NCBI GenBank assembly: GCA_016932955.1 | Contig: JAFGBV010000004.1 | Location: forward strand, 1 to 64,000 | Direction of reading: 5' to 3' | DNA from: Anaerolineales bacterium | GTDB taxonomy: Bacteria; Chloroflexota; Anaerolineae; Anaerolineales; UBA4823 | Length of the DNA: 64,000 nt | Shown here: piece after piece, positions 18,154 to 28,078 of the stretch | Numbering within the stretch: the first letter of the stretch is position 1 | How the letters are laid out: the number at the start of each line of letters is the position of its first letter | Notes under the pieces: model-generated | Told to the model about the DNA's origin: nothing | The model's input: only the letters and a program-made list of their open reading frames with translations | Databases searched by the model: none | Program-made: the position numbers and the translations under genes

Positions 18154-18712
18154 GCCCGGCTCGTACCAGGACCTGCGCAGCTTCCGCCTCCCGCCAGGCT
18201 TCCGCGGCCGTTCCGGCTTGCTTGTCCAGCTATGGTGGCTGGTGCAGTGGTTCCTGTTCCGCCCCTCGCCGCAGGCGCTGTACGGCTGGCGGCGTTTCTT
18301 GCTGCGCCTGTTCGGGGCGCAGATCGGGGAGCAAGTTCTTATCCGCCCGACAGCATCGGTGACTTATCCCTGGAAAGTCTCGATCGGCGATTATGCCTGG
18401 ATCGGCGACGAGGTGGTGCTCTACTCGCTGGGCGAGATCACTATCGGCGCCCACACCGTTATCTCGCAGCGCTCTTACCTGTGCACCGGGACACACGACT
18501 ACACTCAACCAACCTTCGATATCAGCGCCCAACCGATCCAGGTGGGCGAGCAAGCCTGGATTGCCACAGATGTTTTCGTGGCGCCAGGGGTGAATATCGG
18601 GGCGGGAACGGTGGTAGGGTCTCGCAGCACAGTGCTGCATGATCTGCCAGGGGGGATGATCTGCTACGGAAATCCTGCCCGTCCGGTGCGCCCAAGGCAG
18701 GCTGGCGGATGA
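18146..18712 (+). CDS. Hexapeptide-repeat acetyltransferase, WcaF-like
   Basis: This 188-residue left-handed beta-helix acyltransferase has hexapeptide turns such as VSIGDYAWIGDEV, ITIGAHTVIS and VFVAPGVNIGAGTVVGS, and the catalytic His in CTGTHDYTQPTFD. The N-terminal motif QDLRSFRLPPGFRG and the length match WcaF-type putative colanic-acid acetyltransferases. It probably O-acetylates a sugar of the exopolysaccharide. I chose the ATG at 18146, which overlaps the upstream stop, over a TTG at 18140. Its last four bases overlap the next gene. Confidence 0.82.
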   Translation: MIEPGSYQDLRSFRLPPGFRGRSGLLVQLWWLVQWFLFRPSPQALYGWRRFLLRLFGAQIGEQVLIRPTASVTYPWKVSIGDYAWIGDEVVLYSLGEITIGAHTVISQRSYLCTGTHDYTQPTFDISAQPIQVGEQAWIATDVFVAPGVNIGAGTVVGSRSTVLHDLPGGMICYGNPARPVRPRQAGG

Positions 18713-19926
18713 AGATTTTAATCTATGGGCTGAACTTTGCCCCTGAACTGACCGGGATCGGCAAATACACCGGCGAGATGGCTGCTTTCCTGGCTGCGCA
18801 TGAGCAGCAGGTACGCGTGGTGACCACGCCGCCCTATTACCCGCAATGGCAGGTGGCAGAAGGCTACACGGCCTGGGCATATCGCAAAGAAGAATGGCAG
18901 GGTGTGGAAGTCTATCGCTGCCCGTTATGGGTTCCGCGGCGACCAAGCGGGCTGACGCGCCTGCTGCACCTGTCCACCTTTGCCCTCTCCAGCCTGCCCG
19001 TGATGGCTGCGCAAATCGCCTGGAAGCCCGCGCTGGTGATCAACACCGCCCCAGCCATCGCCAGCACCCCGGGAGCCTGGCTGGCAGCGCGGCTGGCAGG
19101 CAGCCGGGCATGGCTGCACATCCAGGATTTCGAGCTGGATGCAGCCCTAAAACTGAATATGCTCACTGTATTGAATCCGCTGGCAAAGCTGTTCCAAAGC
19201 CTGGAAAGCGCCCTGTTGAAAGGCTTTGACCGGGTTTCAACCATCTCGCAGCGCATGCTGGAGCATCTCTGGCAAAAAGGCGTGCCGCGCGAGAAAACCT
19301 ATTACCTGCCCAATTGGGTGGATGAGACCGTGATCTACCCCCTGGCTGGAGAAAGCCCCTACCGCAGCGAGTGGCAAATCCCACCAGGGCAGTTGGTCAT
19401 CTTGTATTCAGGCAATATGGGGCACAAACACGGATTAGAGGTGTTGGTGGAGGCAGCCAGGCTCCTGCAAGGAGAAAATGATATTGGTTTCATTTTTTGT
19501 GGTGAAGGCGCAGCGCGGCCCCTGTTCGAACAATCCGCTTCCCGGCTGCCCAATATGCGCCTGATGCCCCTGCAGCCTGCCAGGCGGTTGAATGATCTGC
19601 TCAACCTGGCCGATGTGCACGTTTTACCGCAGCGGGCAGATACGGCTGACCTGGTGATGCCCTCCAAGCTCAGTGGCATGCTCGCCAGCGGCAAGCCGGT
19701 GATCGCCGCCGCCCGCCCGGGCACCGAGCTGGCGCAGGTGGTGGGAGAGGTAGGGATCGTTGTACCGCCAGAGGAGGCAAACACTTTCGCCGAAGCCATC
19801 TGCAGCCTGGCGCGCGATGCCGATCGCCGGGATGTGCTGGGCAAACGCGGGCGGCAATACATCCTGGAGCATTGGGCAAAGCAGCCCGTTTTGGAGGCCT
19901 TGTTGCAGGAGATCAAGCAAACGTGA
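18709..19926 (+). CDS. Family 4 glycosyltransferase, WcaI-like
   Basis: This 405-residue GT-B glycosyltransferase begins MKILIYGLNFAPELTGIGKY, characteristic of WcaI-type enzymes. The donor-binding half contains ILYSGNMGHKHGLEVLVEA and the acidic region MPSKLSGMLASGKPVIA near residue 325. It transfers a sugar to the lipid-linked intermediate at the cytoplasmic face. It overlaps WcaF by ATGA and the next gene by GTGA, so three genes are translationally coupled. It is the only clear glycosyltransferase in this operon, so others must be encoded elsewhere. Confidence 0.83.
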   Translation: MKILIYGLNFAPELTGIGKYTGEMAAFLAAHEQQVRVVTTPPYYPQWQVAEGYTAWAYRKEEWQGVEVYRCPLWVPRRPSGLTRLLHLSTFALSSLPVMAAQIAWKPALVINTAPAIASTPGAWLAARLAGSRAWLHIQDFELDAALKLNMLTVLNPLAKLFQSLESALLKGFDRVSTISQRMLEHLWQKGVPREKTYYLPNWVDETVIYPLAGESPYRSEWQIPPGQLVILYSGNMGHKHGLEVLVEAARLLQGENDIGFIFCGEGAARPLFEQSASRLPNMRLMPLQPARRLNDLLNLADVHVLPQRADTADLVMPSKLSGMLASGKPVIAAARPGTELAQVVGEVGIVVPPEEANTFAEAICSLARDADRRDVLGKRGRQYILEHWAKQPVLEALLQEIKQT

Positions 19927-21401
19927 ACAATATTTCCCCACCCCCCTCTGATCAATCCATCCCGGCGAATGTGCTGATTCCCGCCCGGCGCTGGCGCGGC
20001 GCGCTGGTGATCCTCACCCTGGTGCTTGGCGACCTGATCAGTTTTACACTGGCGTTTGGCCTGTCTCTCCTGCTGCGCAGCAGCGCCATCATCATGGTGG
20101 GGGGTGTCATCCATTGGAGCGTGATCCTGCCGACCTTGCAGTTGAGCCTGCTCACCTTCCTGATCATCTATGCGCTTACCGGCCTCTACCCCGCCTTCGG
20201 CTGGACGGCGGTTGAGGAGATGCGCCAGATCTTCAGCTCGCTTACCCTGGGCTTTGTCGTGCTGGGTTTAGCCATCTACCTCCAGCGCACCGGTCCGATG
20301 TTCTCACGTGCGGTCTTCATCCTGGGCTGGGCGTTTGCCTGCTTTTTCAACATCATCATCCGCCTGGCAATCCGCAACCGCCTCTCGCTCCTGCGCTGGT
20401 GGGGAGCGCCGGTGATCGTGGTTGGTCCCAGCGCCGCCGTGCGAGACGTGACCGAGCGCCTGCGCCACAGCCGCCGCCTGGGGCTCAAGCCGGTGCTGAT
20501 CCTAGACGAGACTGCCCCGCCGGAGCGGTCAGCCGTGCTGAGCGTTCCGGTCATCCGCTCTGCAGCATTGCTCGAGCAAATCCTTGCTCGCCAGAAGATA
20601 TCCTACGCCGTGTACGTGGAGGGCAAAGAAGATCCTCGCCAGCAGACGCGCCAGCGCCTGGATTGGCTGAGTAAGCTCTTTCCCACCGTGTTAGTGGTGC
20701 TGGCTGATTCTCCGCTGGGCTCTCTCTGGGTGCGCACGATGGATCTGGAGGGACGGCTGACCCTGCGCGCCCAATACCATTTACTGGACCGCAAGTCCAT
20801 CCTGCTCAAGCGCGCCTTTGACATCGTGCTGGGAGGTCTGTTAACTCTCCTCACCCTGCCCTTCTTGCTGCTGGCGATCCTGCTGGTACGCCTGGATAGT
20901 CCCGGACCGGTCTTCCACACCCAGGAGCGCCTGGGGTTGGGAGGAAAGAGAATCCGTTTCATCAAGCTGCGCACAATGCATGTCAATGCGGAGCAGCGCC
21001 TGGAAGAGCTGTTGAAAAATGATTCCCAGGCGCGCCAGGAATACCAGACCTATCACAAACTGGCGAAAGACCCGCGTGTCACCCGCATTGGCCGGCTGCT
21101 GCGCAAATTCAGCCTCGACGAATGGCCGCAGATCTGGCACGTTTTGCCGGGTGAAATGAGCCTGGTCGGCCCGCGTGCTTACATGGCCAGCGAGCTGCCC
21201 GATATGGGCGGGCACGCCAATCTGATCTTGCAGATCCGCCCCGGCCTGACTGGCTGGTGGCAGGTGATGGGAAGGCACAATACGACCTTCCAGCATCGGT
21301 TACAATTAGACGAGTATTACCTGAGCAACTGGTCGTTATGGCTGGATATTTATATCCTGATCAAAACCGTTTGGGTGGTGATCAGCGGACATGGCGCCTA
21401 G
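19923..21401 (+). CDS. Initiating undecaprenyl-phosphate sugar-phosphate transferase
   Basis: This 492-residue polyprenyl glycosylphosphotransferase (WbaP/CpsE type) has four N-terminal membrane helices, a Rossmann-like CoA-binding-type region (about 145-260) and the C-terminal bacterial sugar transferase domain. Motifs include [12 protein letters not shown], the re-entrant helix, [18 protein letters not shown] and MSLVGPRA. It starts repeat-unit synthesis by moving a sugar-1-phosphate to undecaprenyl phosphate. I chose the GTG at 19923, which overlaps the upstream stop and has GGAG ten bases before; the longer frame runs back into the glycosyltransferase gene. Confidence 0.86.
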   Translation: MNNISPPPSDQSIPANVLIPARRWRGALVILTLVLGDLISFTLAFGLSLLLRSSAIIMVGGVIHWSVILPTLQLSLLTFLIIYALTGLYPAFGWTAVEEMRQIFSSLTLGFVVLGLAIYLQRTGPMFSRAVFILGWAFACFFNIIIRLAIRNRLSLLRWWGAPVIVVGPSAAVRDVTERLRHSRRLGLKPVLILDETAPPERSAVLSVPVIRSAALLEQILARQKISYAVYVEGKEDPRQQTRQRLDWLSKLFPTVLVVLADSPLGSLWVRTMDLEGRLTLRAQYHLLDRKSILLKRAFDIVLGGLLTLLTLPFLLLAILLVRLDSPGPVFHTQERLGLGGKRIRFIKLRTMHVNAEQRLEELLKNDSQARQEYQTYHKLAKDPRVTRIGRLLRKFSLDEWPQIWHVLPGEMSLVGPRAYMASELPDMGGHANLILQIRPGLTGWWQVMGRHNTTFQHRLQLDEYYLSNWSLWLDIYILIKTVWVVISGHGA

Positions 21402-21436
21402 GAAGCAGTTCTTGATCTTACAACGAGCCTTTACGT

Positions 21437-22111
21437 ATGCCTGACGAATTCACCCCCCTGGAGCACTTCCAACACCTGCTGCGGCGCTGGACCTGGATCG
21501 CCCTGGCAATCTTTCTTGGCAGCAGTCTTGCTTATCTCTACCATCGTGTGCAGCCGCCGATCTATGAGGCCAAAACCCGCTTCTACGTTTCCATTGATTA
21601 TGATCTTTTCCCATTTGAATCCTCACCCATCGATACCTACCAATACAACGAAGACCTGGCGCTGGCAGCAGTGGAGGGCGTGATGCTCTCGCAGACGGTT
21701 CAAAAGGCTGTCATCGCGCAGGCGAATGAGCTGGGCATTCCTCTGACCCTGGAAGACCTGGCCTCCCACGGAGACCTTGAGCGCAGGCATACCTATTGGG
21801 AAGTGCGCTACCGCAGCACCGACCCGGCCCTGGCGCGGCAGGTGATGGAACTGTGGGCAGCAGAAGGGTACAAGATCATCCAGGTCTGGCAGGCAGAGGG
21901 GACGATTGCCAATTTCGTGCTCTTTGATCCGCCCACGCCGGTTGCACTGCCCCAGCAGCCGAGTGTATTCGTTCGCGGGCAATTAATGACGGCCGGCGCG
22001 CTGATCGGGTTGGTCGTTGGTATATTAGTCGTCACACTGGTGGACGGCAGGAAGAAGATATCCCCCGCCCAAGAACCACGGGTGGATGAGAAGATAAGGC
22101 AGGATCACTGA
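21437..22111 (+). CDS. Wzz-like chain-length determinant protein
   Basis: This 224-residue protein has one membrane segment at each end (about 20-38 and 185-208). The extracytoplasmic middle begins PPIYEAKTRFYVSIDYD, the pattern of Wzz/polysaccharide co-polymerase proteins. A short basic tail follows the second segment, with no kinase domain. It probably sets chain length with the Wzy-like proteins. It is shorter than typical Wzz proteins and lacks an obvious long coiled coil, so the external domain is reduced. Confidence 0.72.
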   Translation: MPDEFTPLEHFQHLLRRWTWIALAIFLGSSLAYLYHRVQPPIYEAKTRFYVSIDYDLFPFESSPIDTYQYNEDLALAAVEGVMLSQTVQKAVIAQANELGIPLTLEDLASHGDLERRHTYWEVRYRSTDPALARQVMELWAAEGYKIIQVWQAEGTIANFVLFDPPTPVALPQQPSVFVRGQLMTAGALIGLVVGILVVTLVDGRKKISPAQEPRVDEKIRQDH

Positions 22112-22112
22112 G

Positions 22113-23687
22113 ATGGCAGAAAAACAGGCAGGCGGCTGGCCCGCCTCGGCTCGCTGGCAGATCCTCTGGCATAAGTTGCTCCAGTTTGCCTGGGCAGCCG
22201 CGCTGGTGACGCTGCCGCTCACCAGCTTCCCTCCTCTGAAAAGGCTCACCGGTGCGCTGGTCGCGCCTGCCGCGGCGCTGCCGGTGCTGTTCCTGCTGGT
22301 GTTCTGGCTCTTTCCGCGCCTGCTGCGCGGTGGGTCGCTGCCACGTGAGACAGTTCCCATCGTTATTTTCGCCCTTATTGCAGCGCTGGCCAGCGCGGCA
22401 GTATTCTTTATCGAAACGCCCTCTTATAAAGGGCAATCTCTCATCGGGCGAGAAGGGCGCTCATTTCTCACCCTGGCGATCGGGCTGGCCTTCTACCTCG
22501 TCTTTGCTTCCTGGAACCGAGACCTGAATCGTCTGCAAACCACCTGGCGCTGGCTGACGATTGGGGGAATAGCCATGCTCGCCTGGTCTTTGGTGCAGGC
22601 TTACTTTGTTGTGTTGCAGAACCGCCTCTACCCAAACTGGCTGGAGGCAGTGCAGGAAACCGTGGCAGTGAAAATGCCGCATCCCAGCTTGTGGGGGCTG
22701 CGCGTCGACAGCCTGGCCTACGAACCCTCCTGGTTTTCTCACCAGATGGTGATGCTTTATCTACCCCTCTGGTTTGCCGCCACCTTCCAAAAAACATCCG
22801 CTTTCCGATTCCGTATCCTGCGCTTATCGCTGGAAAATATATTGCTGGCGGTGAGCCTGGTGGTATTCTTCCTGGCGCGGCCGCGCGTCAGCATTCTCTC
22901 GCTGCTGTTGATCCTGCTCTTCTTCTTCGTCAAGATCAACCTGGCAATATACCGTCGTTTGCTCCACTGGATCCAATCTCTTGGCTGGTTCAGACACCAA
23001 AATACGCAAATTTTCTTACAGCGCGCCGTTGCTTACGGCACCATCCTGGTCATGATCGGTCTCTACGCGGGGATCCTGGCAGGCGCAGTGATGCTGACCA
23101 GCAAGCTCGACCCACGCGTCCTGTTGCTGCTGGAGCGCCCACCGAGCTGGCAAGAGATCTGGCGAGTGATCACGCTGGACGAAGATGCACTGCTCTACAT
23201 TGGCTGGCGGATGGCCTTCATGGAAAGGATCGTATATTGGGTGACCGGCTGGCATGTATTCCACCAGCATCCCTGGCTGGGGGTCGGTCTCGGCAATGCA
23301 GGCTTCTTCTTCAAGGAGAATGTACCCGCGATGGGCTGGGCCTCCTGGGAGGTGCGCGAATTACTCAACCGATTGCCCACTCTACCGAACATCAAGAGTA
23401 TGTGGGTGCGCCTGATGGCAGAAAGTGGCATAGCAGGCCTTTCGGTCTTTCTGGGCTGGTTCTATCTTCAGATCCAATCTGCCTGGAAATCCATACACAG
23501 TGATCACCCTGCGCTGAAAACCCTGGCGCTGACCGGGCTGCTGGGTTTAATCGCTTATGTGGCAGAGGGCTTCAGCATCGACTCATTTGCTATGCCCTAC
23601 CTTTGGGTTGCAGCCGGTTTAACAGCTGCCGCGGGGGCGCTTTTCCGCCAGGAGCTGCGGCAGGCATCCATGAAAGGAACGAGCTGA
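22113..23687 (+). CDS. O-antigen ligase-like membrane protein (second copy)
   Basis: This 524-residue polytopic protein has about 12 hydrophobic segments and a long external loop with GWHVFHQHPWLGVGLGNAGF. This resembles the Wzy_C/WaaL signature H-N-x-(Y/F)-L in position, though not exactly. It starts two bases after the Wzz-like stop and its stop (TGATG) overlaps the start of the next gene. It is probably the ligase or polymerase partner of the protein at 16798-18153 and the last gene of the polysaccharide run. Confidence 0.7.
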   Translation: MAEKQAGGWPASARWQILWHKLLQFAWAAALVTLPLTSFPPLKRLTGALVAPAAALPVLFLLVFWLFPRLLRGGSLPRETVPIVIFALIAALASAAVFFIETPSYKGQSLIGREGRSFLTLAIGLAFYLVFASWNRDLNRLQTTWRWLTIGGIAMLAWSLVQAYFVVLQNRLYPNWLEAVQETVAVKMPHPSLWGLRVDSLAYEPSWFSHQMVMLYLPLWFAATFQKTSAFRFRILRLSLENILLAVSLVVFFLARPRVSILSLLLILLFFFVKINLAIYRRLLHWIQSLGWFRHQNTQIFLQRAVAYGTILVMIGLYAGILAGAVMLTSKLDPRVLLLLERPPSWQEIWRVITLDEDALLYIGWRMAFMERIVYWVTGWHVFHQHPWLGVGLGNAGFFFKENVPAMGWASWEVRELLNRLPTLPNIKSMWVRLMAESGIAGLSVFLGWFYLQIQSAWKSIHSDHPALKTLALTGLLGLIAYVAEGFSIDSFAMPYLWVAAGLTAAAGALFRQELRQASMKGTS

Positions 23688-26600
23688 TGTGCGCATCCAC
23701 AGATGATGAGAAATCACCCGCTGCGCCCGAAAATACACCGCGCCGCCGCCCCCTGCGCGGCCTGGGGGATCTTTCAGCAATGTACCAGGATTCGTCCGAA
23801 CCCACCTCTCCTGTTGAGAAATCGCCTGAGGAGGAAGCGCCACCGACTCCTACTCAGGCTCCAGAAGAGAGCCAGGGATCAGCAGAAAAAGAAGCCCCGC
23901 CACGCCGCCGACCAGGACGGAGTATTGCCGATATTACCTCAATGTTATCCGGCGAAAGCAGCACACAAGCGACTTCCAAGCCAATCACAAAGCCCCTCCC
24001 CCGCCAGCAAAAGCCCGCAGAAGGATCGCTCGAACAACAAGAGAGCGGGGACGAAACACTGGAATTTCCGCCAGAGCTGGAGAAGTACCTTCCCCCTGAT
24101 CTATGGCGGAAATTACAGCACGAAAGGCCGTTGCGGCGCGGCATCCTGATCAATGGTCTGGAGCGCCTGCGTTCTGTTCAATACCTGCTCTCCACCTACA
24201 TGCCCCAACACCTGGTACAGGCAAAAATGCGGCGTTCCGCGCGCGGCCTGGTGACTGGTGAGACCATCCAGGGCAGCCTGCTCTTTGCCGATGTCAGCGG
24301 ATTCACCGCCCTATCGGAACGCCTGGCATCCGTTCCGCCAGATGCAGCCGAACGGGCGATCGAAATTCGCAATAAAGGCGCCGAGCAGCTTACCACGATC
24401 ATGAACGATTACTTTGATGCCATGTGGAAGATCCTCTCCTGGTCTGGTGGTATCCTGGTCAAGTTTGCCGGGGATGCAGCGTTGGTCTACTTCCCCAAGC
24501 AAGAGAAAGGGCAACAAGCCCAGTGGGCAGTGCGGGCTGGCTTACGCATGCTGCGGGCGATTGACCAGTTCGCCAATATACCCACTCCCAGTGAGCCGGT
24601 GACGCTGCGGATGAAGATCGGGGTTGCCACCGGGGAGTTCCTTTCTGCAAGTGTGGGGAACTCCCGGCGAATGGAGTATGCCATCCTGGGACCCGCAGTC
24701 ACGCAGACGATGGGTGCCGAAGCAGCTACCACTGGTCCAGGTCAGTTGCTCGTCAATGCAGAGACTGCCAGCTTATTGGGCAGCGAATTCCTGCAAACAC
24801 CGCAAGGAGAGTATTTCTCCATCCAACCCAAAGATACGATGGCATTAGGAGATTTTGAGATCAAAGCCAAAGCGCGCCGGGCGCGCGGTGCTATTCCCTG
24901 GGACGCCAGTCCAGCGGCGATCATTGAGCAAATGCAGGTGACTCTCACCCAAATCCAGGCGCTAGAGCCTTACCTGGCGGAGGAGCTGGTGGAGCGCATT
25001 ATCATCCGAGCCAGCGAGCGGCGTGTCTTGAGCGAATTCCGCCTCACTACAGTGCTCTTCTGCAACTTTACCGGTTTCGAAACGCTTTTTACCACCTGGG
25101 GCAGCGAGGGAGTTCAACGACTGACCAGCATGCTGAGCGCATACTTCAGCAGCATGAGCGAGATGATCTCCCGTTACGGAGGCATCATCAGCCGCATCGA
25201 TCCGTACAGCAAGGGCACCAAGCTGCTGGCGTTGTTCGGAGCACCCGTCAGCCACGAGGATGATCCCCAACGGGCAGTCAGCGCGGCACTGGCGATGAAC
25301 GCTGAGCTGGATGCGCTCAACGAGCAGTGGCGCAAGCGTTTTGGCCGTTACCTGCCACCAGAGAGCAGCGGCCCAGCGATCCAGCACCGCATCGGGATCA
25401 CCCAGGGTGAAACTTACGCCGGCCTGGTTGGCTCCAGCACGCGCCGCGAATATACCGTGATGGGCGACGATGTCAACCTCTCTGCCCGGCTGATGAGCGC
25501 AGCGCGGGTAGGGCAAATCCTGGTCAGCCAGCGAATCTACGAGGCCGTTTCTGCCTATTTCGTCAATACAGAGCTCCCCGCCATCCGGGTGAAGGGTAAG
25601 AGCAAGCCCATTACGATCTACCAGGTGGAGGGACCCCGTGACGATGCCCTGTTGAACCGGGTGTACTCGCGCGATCTATTGGTCGGGCGCGAGAAAGAAA
25701 TGACCACTGCGCTCAGATTAATCGCCAGAGCCTGGGAAGGTAAAGCGCAGGCTATCACCATCCTGGGTCCAGCCGGGATCGGTAAGAGCCACCTGGCAGA
25801 TGAAATCATCCGCTCAGCAGCTACCCAGGGCACGCAAACGATCTTATACCAATGCCGCGCTTATAAGCAAAACACAACCTATGCCTGTTGGGGAGGAATC
25901 CTGCGCTCTATAGTCGGGATCACATCCACCGACCTGCCCAATACACAAAGGGAGAAGCTGCACCAGTACCTGGTGAAATCAGGCCTGCCGGACGAAGACC
26001 ACGAGGCACTGCAAACCATTCTGGGCATCGCGCCTGTTTCCGAAAGCACCAGGCCTGGCGCAGGAGAGGAAGCGAAAGAACGGGCAGATACAGTTGATAT
26101 GCTGCAAGCCATCGCCCAGCGCGGGCGCAGCGGGCGACGCACCAGCGGCCTGGACGTGCTGGGACAGATCGCCGATGCCAAGCCCCTGGATGGGCAAACC
26201 TGGATGCACGCAACCTACCTCAATGTGAGCCAGCGCCGTAAACTGTCCGACACGATTGCCCTGCTTTTCCAGCGCATCCTGGCAGCTTCGCCGGTAGTGA
26301 TTTTCTTCGAGGATGCTCACTGGATGGACATCCCATCCCGCCGGTTATTGTTGAATTTTATGGAAACACTGCACAACCAGCCCTTGCTGGTGATCCTGGC
26401 ACAAAGAGAGGAATTGGAAGAGCGCGAAGCAATTGGGGAGGTTCTCAATCTCGAAGCGCTGGATGAGGCAGCCACGCAGAAACTAGTCGCCCATATTCTG
26501 GTATCGGATCTCGCCGGATTGATTCACCAGCAGAGCAAAGGCACACCGCTGTTCGTGGATGAGATCTCACGCTGGATCAAACGTACCCGGCAGATCAGGG

Positions 26601-28045
26601 CGGAGGATTTACGCGGGATACTCCAATCCTCCGATATCCTGCAAAAACTGATCCTCAGCAGTCTCGAGAGTCTGAGCGAAAGCCAGCGCGAGGTGGTACG
26701 GGTGATTGCAGTAATCGGAGAAGAATTTCGCTTCGGTGAAGTAAAGACTTTACTATCAGCAACCATCCAGATGGATCCAGTTACTTTATACAGCCACCTG
26801 AGCGCGCTGGAACATGCACGGCTGATAGCGCTACGCGAACCGGGTACAAACCCGCGTTACATTTTCCAGCAGTCATTAGTGCGCGAGGTGCTCTACAACA
26901 GCCTGCCATTCGCCCGCCGGCGCGAGCTGCACAGCCAACTGGCAGCCTACCTGAGCGCGCCTCCAGATCACCGGGAGGAACTGCAGGCCAGGTTGGATAA
27001 GGTATTCAGCAATAAGACCGATGATGATTTTGCACAACGTGATGAAACAATCGCCTTTCATCATGAGCGCGCCGAGGAATGGCAACAAGCAGCCCTGCAC
27101 CTGCTAAAGGCAGGTCACCTGGCCCGGCAGCAGGGAAAACTCTCGCGTGCACAAGCCCTGTTCACGCGCGGTCTGGGAGCGTTGCTGCATGAAGGAAACG
27201 GAGAAAAAGAACTCACGGGAGTAAACGCCGAAATTTACTTCCAGCTCAACCATGGCCTGGGCGATGTGCTGTTATTACAGGATGATTTTCCCACCGCAAC
27301 AGCCAGCTATGAGGTCGCGCTATCCACCATCCCAGAAACAGCCGGGCTCACCCTCAAGACACACCTGCTTGCCAAAATGGCTTTGATGCTGGGCACACAA
27401 AACAGACCGGATGAGGCAATCACCCGCTTGGAACAAGCCATCGCAGAAGCGCCCGAGGGCCTCGTTCTTGCCTTGACCGCCGGGTTGGCCTGGATCAACT
27501 GGCGCGAATCAAGACCTTCGGCGCCTGAATGGATCAAACGCTGCAAGGCTTTACTGCCAGAGCACCCACAGGAATGGGAAGTTGATATTGAGATTCTGCT
27601 CAACGATATGGCTGGGGAATATGCAGCTGCAAAAGCCGGTTACCAGATGCACAACCATCGCGAAGGCGCCGCCCTGGCTGCCATCCGCTTAGGGGATCAG
27701 ATGCTGCGCGCCGGAGATGTGCGCGGGGCGCGCGGGCAATACGATCATGCCGCCAGGATCTGGCAGCCCACTTCCGCGGCGGTGAATGGACTGGTTCTCA
27801 ATCGCTATCGACAGGCGGAAACCGAGTTGCGACTTAAGAACATCGATGCAGCACTGGCAATATTAGAAGAAGCACAGGCTCTGCTCCCTAAATGCAGCCG
27901 GCTGGTCCAAGTCGAAGGTCGCGACCTGGTGCGGGCAGCGATGCGGCTGATCAAAGCTGGTAAACCAGATTCGTGGCCCGCCTGGCGCTGGCAATCCATG
28001 GACGATAGTGTGCGGATTCCCATCCTGGCAGCGCCATTGGTCTGA
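23687..28045 (+). CDS. Tandem class III cyclase-like domains, AAA-type ATPase and TPR region (locus 2)
   Basis: This 1452-residue protein is a paralogue of the one at 10544-14563. Residues 1-130 are a Pro/Glu-rich disordered extension with two matching motifs, PRRRPLRGLGDLSAM (18-32) and PRRRPGRSIADITSM (72-86). Cyclase domain 1 keeps Asp202 (LFADVSGFT), Lys259 and Asp263 (KFAGDAALV). Cyclase domain 2 has Asn for the first metal Asp (LFCNFTGFE) but keeps the MGDDVNLSARL segment. The ATPase has Walker A LGPAGIGKSHLA and Walker B VVIFFEDAHWMDI; TPR-like repeats fill the C-terminal 400 residues. I chose the ATG at 23687 with AAAGGA upstream, overlapping the previous stop. It probably makes the ligand for the cNMP-binding protein encoded next. 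Confidence 0.83.
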   Translation: MCASTDDEKSPAAPENTPRRRPLRGLGDLSAMYQDSSEPTSPVEKSPEEEAPPTPTQAPEESQGSAEKEAPPRRRPGRSIADITSMLSGESSTQATSKPITKPLPRQQKPAEGSLEQQESGDETLEFPPELEKYLPPDLWRKLQHERPLRRGILINGLERLRSVQYLLSTYMPQHLVQAKMRRSARGLVTGETIQGSLLFADVSGFTALSERLASVPPDAAERAIEIRNKGAEQLTTIMNDYFDAMWKILSWSGGILVKFAGDAALVYFPKQEKGQQAQWAVRAGLRMLRAIDQFANIPTPSEPVTLRMKIGVATGEFLSASVGNSRRMEYAILGPAVTQTMGAEAATTGPGQLLVNAETASLLGSEFLQTPQGEYFSIQPKDTMALGDFEIKAKARRARGAIPWDASPAAIIEQMQVTLTQIQALEPYLAEELVERIIIRASERRVLSEFRLTTVLFCNFTGFETLFTTWGSEGVQRLTSMLSAYFSSMSEMISRYGGIISRIDPYSKGTKLLALFGAPVSHEDDPQRAVSAALAMNAELDALNEQWRKRFGRYLPPESSGPAIQHRIGITQGETYAGLVGSSTRREYTVMGDDVNLSARLMSAARVGQILVSQRIYEAVSAYFVNTELPAIRVKGKSKPITIYQVEGPRDDALLNRVYSRDLLVGREKEMTTALRLIARAWEGKAQAITILGPAGIGKSHLADEIIRSAATQGTQTILYQCRAYKQNTTYACWGGILRSIVGITSTDLPNTQREKLHQYLVKSGLPDEDHEALQTILGIAPVSESTRPGAGEEAKERADTVDMLQAIAQRGRSGRRTSGLDVLGQIADAKPLDGQTWMHATYLNVSQRRKLSDTIALLFQRILAASPVVIFFEDAHWMDIPSRRLLLNFMETLHNQPLLVILAQREELEEREAIGEVLNLEALDEAATQKLVAHILVSDLAGLIHQQSKGTPLFVDEISRWIKRTRQIRAEDLRGILQSSDILQKLILSSLESLSESQREVVRVIAVIGEEFRFGEVKTLLSATIQMDPVTLYSHLSALEHARLIALREPGTNPRYIFQQSLVREVLYNSLPFARRRELHSQLAAYLSAPPDHREELQARLDKVFSNKTDDDFAQRDETIAFHHERAEEWQQAALHLLKAGHLARQQGKLSRAQALFTRGLGALLHEGNGEKELTGVNAEIYFQLNHGLGDVLLLQDDFPTATASYEVALSTIPETAGLTLKTHLLAKMALMLGTQNRPDEAITRLEQAIAEAPEGLVLALTAGLAWINWRESRPSAPEWIKRCKALLPEHPQEWEVDIEILLNDMAGEYAAAKAGYQMHNHREGAALAAIRLGDQMLRAGDVRGARGQYDHAARIWQPTSAAVNGLVLNRYRQAETELRLKNIDAALAILEEAQALLPKCSRLVQVEGRDLVRAAMRLIKAGKPDSWPAWRWQSMDDSVRIPILAAPLV

Positions 28046-28065
28046 AACAAGTCGAGAATATGATT

Positions 28066-28071
28066 TAGAAT
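28066..28071 (+). promoter_or_regulatory. -10 box directly upstream of the second cNMP-binding gene
   Basis: TAGAAT ends seven bases before the ATG at 28079, and no ribosome-binding site is visible. This fits a leaderless transcript, as at 15492-15497. Confidence 0.4.
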
Positions 28072-28078
28072 AGGGACT

